From contig OV121087.1 of NCBI GenBank assembly GCA_921293015.1, positions 11,358,501 through 11,422,500 of the forward strand: a stretch of DNA of 64,000 nucleotides, written 5' to 3'. This DNA is from Phorcus lineatus (Eukaryota; Mollusca; Gastropoda; Trochida; Trochidae). The notes under the pieces were generated by a model. It did no database searches and was not told where the DNA came from. It saw nothing but the letters and a program-made list of their open reading frames with translations. The translations under genes and the position numbers were made by a program. Numbering within the stretch: the first letter of the stretch is position 1; the number at the start of each line of letters is the position of its first letter. Positions 58,311 through 64,000 of the stretch are shown here, one piece after another.

Positions 58311-58799
58311 GGCTACCTGACCCGCCATGCGCCTATCTACATGGATCAAAACCTTTGTACTTTTACCTATACGTAAAGTCATTAATTCTTTTTACATTCA
58401 ATCATGTCTTATACGATGATAGATAACATTCAATATCATCATCATTATCATTACTAAACCGAATATCAATGTTAATGGCGTGGCAATCTCAATCTTCATG
58501 GCGTTGATGGTGTTGTCTGTATCAAGCACGGTTAGAGTTTCGTTGGCTGTCACGTTCTGGACAGCGCCAAGAACACTTTCTGTGATGGAAGTCTATACAC
58601 CCTTGAAAGGAAAGTCTTGTTAATCACACGAGACGTTACGTTCGTTGGGTGCAAAAGAGGGTCTGGAATAAGTGATATTAAGTACAATTAGGACTATACT
58701 TTACATAAACATACATAATTTCTCAATTAAGGTTAATGAGACACTCTTAACAAAATGTATGTGTAAAGCTGACAATAGGCTCTTAATCACATTTCCATT

Positions 58800-59200
58800 A
58801 TACCTGTGATGTAAATTTTGCGTGTGTTATTGGAATGGCAACAGATATAAGATTTGCTGACCAGACAATGTAAATCAACACATAACGTAGACAAGGTCTT
58901 TTTTAAAATTTCTATTCGTTGTGTTATAAAGAAGATTTTGAATATATGGTATGAAATACGTATAATTTAATTAAACAATTAATACACTTTCTTTATTTAA
59001 AGTTAATAAGCAGTGATTAACGAAAATAATGTATACATCCGACAACAATACGTTCTTAATAACATTCCATTTCATCATTGATGTAAATAGCGCGTGTGTT
59101 GGTTGATTGACAACAGAGTTCACATTTGCTGATCAGACAATATATATCAACAAATAACACGAACATAGTCTCATTTTCATCCATGTGGATATTAAGCTGT
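58800..59200. repeat. Local duplication inside the SLC26 relic
   Basis: About 58,803-58,910 and 59,080-59,190 share 'TGATGTAAAT...GCGTGTGTT', 'CAACAGA', 'TTTGCTGAYCAGACAAT' and 'ATCAACAMATAACRY'. Divergent but collinear. Confidence 0.55.
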
Positions 59201-59429
59201 CTCCAATCAACGATAAATCTTAACAAAACCAAAGTTCATGTTATCTATCAATTGATTGCGGACATATTGATTGATTTTCAGGTCTTAAAGCATTTCTTGA
59301 GTGAAGTTTAGTATCATTTAGATAGACAAGTGATATATAACATAAGTTTTACCCATGGAAGCATGCCTGGACGATGCGAAGAAGAAGTAGATGAGTTGCG
59401 CGAAGAGAGATGTATACAGGCCACATATT

Positions 59430-59960
59430 GGGGGAAGTGTTGCCAGGTTAGCGTGTGCCATTCCTATTGGGATATATTAAAAAGAAAAATTTTATATGAA
59501 AAGGGATAATTTTCGAAACATTTTGTCATTCATTTAGATAATGACTAATATAATATCCATATTGCGCCAAACAATAAATAACTCACTCATGTAATTACAA
59601 TAATGTATTTTCAGTCAGGTCTATATCATGATTTGTATTTAAATAACTGAATTATGATGTTTAATTTGCATAGTCAAAGATCATGTGATATAGTGTTGGT
59701 ATGTACGTTCTGTCATAGTTGGGGGTATTATTGCCAAGTTAGAGTATGTCATCTCTATTGGAAAAAAAATTGACAAATCTTATATGAAGAGGGATAGTTT
59801 TTAAAATATTTTCATTCATTTAGACGACAGAAATGGCTAAAAAATGCCCAAGTGGTGCTAAAAGATAAATAACTCACTCATGTTTTTACAATTATGTTTT
59901 ATCAGACAGATCTATCTTATGTTTTATATCTAAATCATAATAAATTTTCGCATAGGCAAA
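59430..59960. repeat. Local duplication including an exon start of the SLC26 relic
   Basis: About 59,430-59,650 and 59,715-59,945 are divergent copies. Both contain 'TTGGGGG...TTGCCARGTTAG' (antisense of the ANLATLPP exon), 'CATTCATTTAGA', 'AATAACTCACTCATGT' and 'TCAGWCAGRTCTAT'. The second copy is a decayed half-exon with its acceptor region. Confidence 0.6.
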
Positions 59961-60359
59961 GATCATTGGTATTTATTATTGGTATCTACTTTCTGGCACA
60001 CTAGTACTTTTATGTCATTTTAAGTGAATGTTTTCAGGTCTAGTACAGCTAGGTGGAAATGTCAGTTGGCCAATACACCGAAAGATTAAGCTGTTGAAAT
60101 CAAGTTTCGTCGGTCTACTTATAATTGTGATTTATTAAACGAATTACTTTATCGAAAACATATTCAAATTTTTATTTGAAATTTTTAGGCTTAATCCAAG
60201 AAGTAGATTTGAAATACAGCAATTCAAAACAAACGGAGTTTATAACTCACCCATAGCTGCGATGATGTCACTTGGTAGATCATTTGTAAATCTGTAGTTT
60301 CGCGTTATTGTCAGAAACGGAAAATTACCAACTTTACTAAACTTCTCTTTGAACATGAT

Positions 60360-61225
60360 TTCTTAATCCTATTTCGAAAAAGTCACTTGCACACTGTTGC
60401 TTGGGGTTCCGCCTGAATTTGGTCTCAAAATCCACCGTATATACGCTCATGTTTGAGTCGGCTTCTGTTTATATATCTGCGTCATCGTTACATTTGTAAT
60501 TTCCCATCTTCAAATGACAGAAGAAAGACAGCTCTTAGTGAAACAAACAGCACTGTACAAATGTGAAATAACCGTTAGCAATGTATAAAGAAATTATCGT
60601 AGATAAAAGTCAATGGTAGGATGCTACCATTATTGTGAAAGGGGAAGATGAATAAAAAAGCTATCGTGCCATTCTTAGCCGGTTGTAAGATGCTACCAAT
60701 TTAAGAGAAAGTGAGATTAACTGTTATGAATGTACATTTTCAATTAATCTGCCTCCCCTAATGAACTGTGATGAACTCATCCGTTATGCCTTTTTACGAG
60801 ATCATTTCTTTACATAGTGTTGCGTCAAATTGGCTGAAGCGGACGTGGTTCCACACCAGCTAACGTCACGTTGTTATCTATTCAACGCACGTTTAAAGAG
60901 GATAACTTTATAGGAGAGTTGTTTGTAGGAGATTCGGTCACCTTGTACATCTATTGTAACGTGAGTAGATTTCGATTTCATATGGATGGTTTAGTGAATT
61001 TAACAAACATTAATGTTAAGTCTGCATTACTTGACACATAATACATAGCTCGCTCACCTTGTACGACATTCGATTTCAAATGAAGTTGGTCGATTAATTT
61101 TGACGGACATCTTTGTAGCTCAACGTGTTTTCTTAGAGCAATTATGGACGCCATGTTTGATGGAATATCTTGACTTACGACAATATTGTAGAATTAAGTC
61201 AACAAAAACTTACTTTAAAATGTTA
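60360..61225. other. 5' flank of the SLC26 relic
   Basis: No gene is seen. Upstream exons of the transporter may have been lost. Confidence 0.35.
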
Positions 61226-61227
61226 TC

Positions 61228-61826
61228 GTAACTTAAAGTCATAGTCTCATTTTTGTAAGGCAACTAAACTGAACTAATTATTCTTCACGAACAAAATCTA
61301 ATCACGAACACAAATATTTCCTGTCGCATTTGCAAAGATTTTCATTTTTATGCCCGTTTTACAGTTTTGGATGAAGCAGCTTATTGGCGTATGCCGTTTC
61401 AGACTGATGAGGTACCGAATCAAGTGCAATCCCATTGCGAGTACGAAACACCGGAAATCTAGTCATCGCAGCGCTGATACTTATGACAGACGCATTCTTC
61501 ACTGAGTTTACCACCTTTTTGTTATTTCTTTATTTGAAAAAGCGTAAACTATAAGCTTTTTTCATTGGATATTCAGCTAGGAAATTGTATGTGTTCTTCG
61601 TCACGGCCTTAGCGAAATGACGTGGTAAGGACTAACGCTCGCAAAAAACATATTATTCCGTTAGGGTAGGGTAGTTTGAATTTCATTATTGAGGGCTAGA
61701 ATGCCTGCAGAGTTCTGAAAATTGTTGCAAACGTCAGGGGAAAGATTTCTGTGAGTGGTGAACTATTTGTCCGGCATGCATTACAATTTGCCTTGCAAAA
61801 ATGAGACTATGACTTTAAGATAGCAT
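61228..61826. mobile_element. Non-autonomous element bounded by about 35-bp inverted repeats
   Basis: CTTAAAGTCATAGTCTCATT plus TTTGTAAGGCAA (about 61,232-61,264) is mirrored by TTGCCTTGCAAAAATGAGAC plus TATGACTTTAAG (about 61,789-61,821). About 525 bp of non-coding sequence lies between. Confidence 0.65.
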
Positions 61827-61854
61827 AACCCTACGAAAGTGAAACGCTCATAAA

Positions 61855-61905
61855 ATCTTACGATAGGGCTAAGATAAAAGTTACGATATCTTAGCCCTAA
61901 GAGAC
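61855..61905. repeat. Palindrome around TAGGGCTAAGATA
   Basis: TAGGGCTAAGATA (about 61,865) and TATCTTAGCCCTA (about 61,887) are perfect inverted copies separated by about 9 bp. It is probably part of the adjoining foldback family. Confidence 0.7.
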
Positions 61906-61929
61906 TTTCATGAAACGTGCTCCAGTACT

Positions 61930-64000
61930 TGAATTATTGGAGAGATTATTATGACTTGCTCAAAAATACGAACTCGGTCAACTTGTTTGGCATTCGATTT
62001 CACATAATGTTGGACTTTGACAGACAACTATGTAATTATGCAGAATTTGAGATTTGGGGGTTAAAATAATGCGTGCTCAGTCACCTAGTATGGCAAAGAT
62101 GTGCATGACATCGATTTCATATGACACTGTGACTAGGATCATTCGTTTTATTCACAATTACCTGACTATAGGATATTTTGAGGTTTCAAACCATTTTTCA
62201 ATAAAGTTGCTCAAATATTTATATATATATAGATAAATTTGGGAAAATGTCTAGAATATTTGCATCATTTTGGACACATATGCATATCATAACCGAGAAG
62301 ATTATCTCCAATAAAACCAACACGATTAAAAATACACATGCATATGGTTTAACATTTCACAGGCGAGTACAACACCATCACGTTCCCCTACGTAATCATT
62401 GATATTCATACCATGAGCTGAATCTAATTAAAAGTCATCTTTTTAACGAAAGTGCCATTACGGCGCACTACATATATTATCTAGACACAATGATTCGTGA
62501 ATATCTTGTCAACTTCATCGTACGTCTGATATACCGGTAATATATTCGTCTGCAATGAGTTACGTTCACACTAGGTTCACGTTTGCAGAGATGAAATAAA
62601 AATAACGATGTTATGAAAAGTAAATTAAACTCAATAGTATTGAGACAGGCCGTTGCATGATACTTGATGTCGGTGTTGGTGCTACACACTTTTTTGATAG
62701 AATTTTCGAAATCAACTGTTTAGTTTAGTAATTCCTTAATGTGCATTTCTACATTTCAATCCATCGGAATCATGAAAAACTGTCAGAAACGGAAAATATT
62801 GCTTGCAACGTTCAACTACAGTCAATGGTGTAGTGACCTAACAGAAAGTAAACTACAATGACTAGACTATGCTGATTAAACCTTAGTGGCTTGTGCACGT
62901 ATGAATATCACCATGACAACCCTAATGCTTCACCATCTGTGGATAAATCACCAGTACTACAGGTCGTGACATCTGTTTAACGTCTTCTGTATCCACTATC
63001 GAATTGTTACCACGAAAGTACAAAATTGAATCAACTTCACCTAGCCCTGGAAGCATTACCTTTTAGAGTGTTTATCATCCAACACTGTTACAAAGATGAC
63101 ATATGTGCACAATGTCTTGATGTAAAATATGACATTAACACGCTTTGGAATAGGCAGATACTGTTCTTGATGTTAAAAAAATAATAAAGTGCATGTTTTT
63201 GCTATGACGTCATGTATCACCGTTTTTATGGCCTCACATGAGCGCAGAAATAAAGGCAACCTTTTATACAAGTTAAATTCTTTGTATACAGAACCACATG
63301 AGTTTCTATGTGAGACTTGAAACACAAGCATAAGTAATGATCATCATAAAAACTTCAGAAGAAAATTTTGAAATAAACCACAAAGAATTTCTGTCATATT
63401 ACATGTTTATTATAACGTAAAAAGGATCTATGACTCCCTTGCACAATATAAATTGTCGACATTGTGTTCAATAAGAAATATATTTCATGTCATTGTGATT
63501 GAAAATAATGTTGAATGATTTTATCTTATCCTGCAAGCATCTTATCTGCAAGAAGACGATATATATTTATTCACCCCGCAATACCTGTAGCCGCAGACAA
63601 TTAATTTGAGTTACTTCCCTTGGACTGTCGCTGCCTAGATGTCACACCCTTGATTCAGAGATTTTCTAACCGCTTCATTCGATTATGCATACCTCCAAAC
63701 AGCCTGTTAAGGTGTAGTAACAGATATTAAACTTTGAAATACGTTCAGTAGAAAGATAAAAATGATCATAGTAAATGTAGCATAAAGTTATAATGAAGTT
63801 TAAAGGGATAAACAATAAACGAAGTGGCGATTTTAACTAACAATGTAGATATTAGTTGTTGTTGATCTTGATTTTGAAGACAGCTTTGTGTACGTAAACC
63901 TTCATCAATTTATATCTTAATCTGTTAGAAACGTCAAGTTATGTATCAGACATAAATGAAAATGTAGATAAAAACTAAAAACCATTTTGAAAAATGAAGC
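61930..64000. other. No gene seen
   Basis: AT-rich intergenic DNA with a GAGTTACTTCCCTT motif near 63,609. No supported exon or repeat beyond short simple runs. Confidence 0.4.

Larger units (their letters stand above)
54493..60356 (-). pseudogene. Degraded SLC26-type anion transporter gene
   Basis: Exon remnants follow the order of an SLC26/SulP transporter: 60356-60251 (MFKEKF...LPSDIIAAM-G), 59463-59353 (GMAHANLATLPPICGLYTSL, then YFFFASSRHASMG in another frame), 58579-58460 (ESVLGAVQNVTANETL), 57862-57637 (GFVTTYMSEYLISGFPSG, HVLTSQ), 57154-57007 (TWIEIFKNIG, then IKTQINERFRHKLRVPLP), 56373-56291 (VIIGTGVSYVANFQ) and 54581-54493 (VMEIFERTGFLEKHKEC, TVEDALD stop; end of a STAS domain). 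Two frameshifts lie inside exons (about 59,403-59,412 and 57,091-57,100). The segment linking IIA to GMA is missing, phases of some neighbours do not match, and exons for the last membrane helices and most of STAS are not found. The family assignment rests on recognisable SLC26 motifs. The gene is broken unless assembly errors caused the shifts. Confidence 0.7.

Overview
The window looks like metazoan nuclear DNA, most probably from a mollusc. It is AT-rich and gene-poor, with small exons, long introns with GT-AG borders, tRNA-derived SINEs, foldback elements, trinucleotide microsatellites and recurring copies of a 'GAGTTAYCTCCCTT'-like motif. Phylum and class are inferred from this texture and cannot be proven from the window.

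Positions 1-40,204 hold four secreted-protein genes, all on the minus strand and head to tail. Three of them (gene B 40,204-35,196; gene C 30,052-25,804; gene A 20,297-10,785) can be assembled exon by exon with consistent splice phases. They form one family. Each has a micro-exon carrying the ATG and 2-5 codons, then a signal peptide, then a low-complexity region of completely different composition in each gene (His-Pro repeats in B, Ser/Thr mucin-like in C, Gly-Asn repeats in A). A furin-type site (RKRR or RRKR) follows, and then a C-terminal ten-cysteine domain split over the last two exons. Cysteine spacings in that domain are nearly invariant between the genes, and the W-x-x-C ... C-x-C ending recalls the neurotrophin/Spatzle cystine knot. 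I read them as tandemly duplicated growth-factor or cytokine-like precursors. The fourth gene (1,463 to beyond position 1) has the same 5' design with a His/Ala/Gly/Tyr-rich body and runs off the window, so it may be another member.

Gene A also shows recent exon evolution: a decayed tandem copy of its cysteine exon, a SINE with clear target-site duplication beside that copy, a 43-bp minisatellite, a nearly perfect 45-bp-arm hairpin and a possible 98-nt cassette exon.

Positions 45,100-53,866 are one large DNA transposon with about 140-bp imperfect terminal inverted repeats, a TCT target duplication, a single intact 1,592-codon ORF (N-terminal zinc-binding motifs, PIN/FEN-XPG-like nuclease region, C-terminal Cys-rich motif) and a 1.6-kb minisatellite of 33-bp units. 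The nuclease type and short duplication suggest the Academ superfamily. Positions 54,493-60,356 (minus) hold a degraded SLC26-type anion transporter gene with recognisable exons, two frameshifts and missing segments. The rest (20.4-25.7 kb, 30.1-34.9 kb, 41.5-45.1 kb, 61.9-64 kb) shows no gene I can support.
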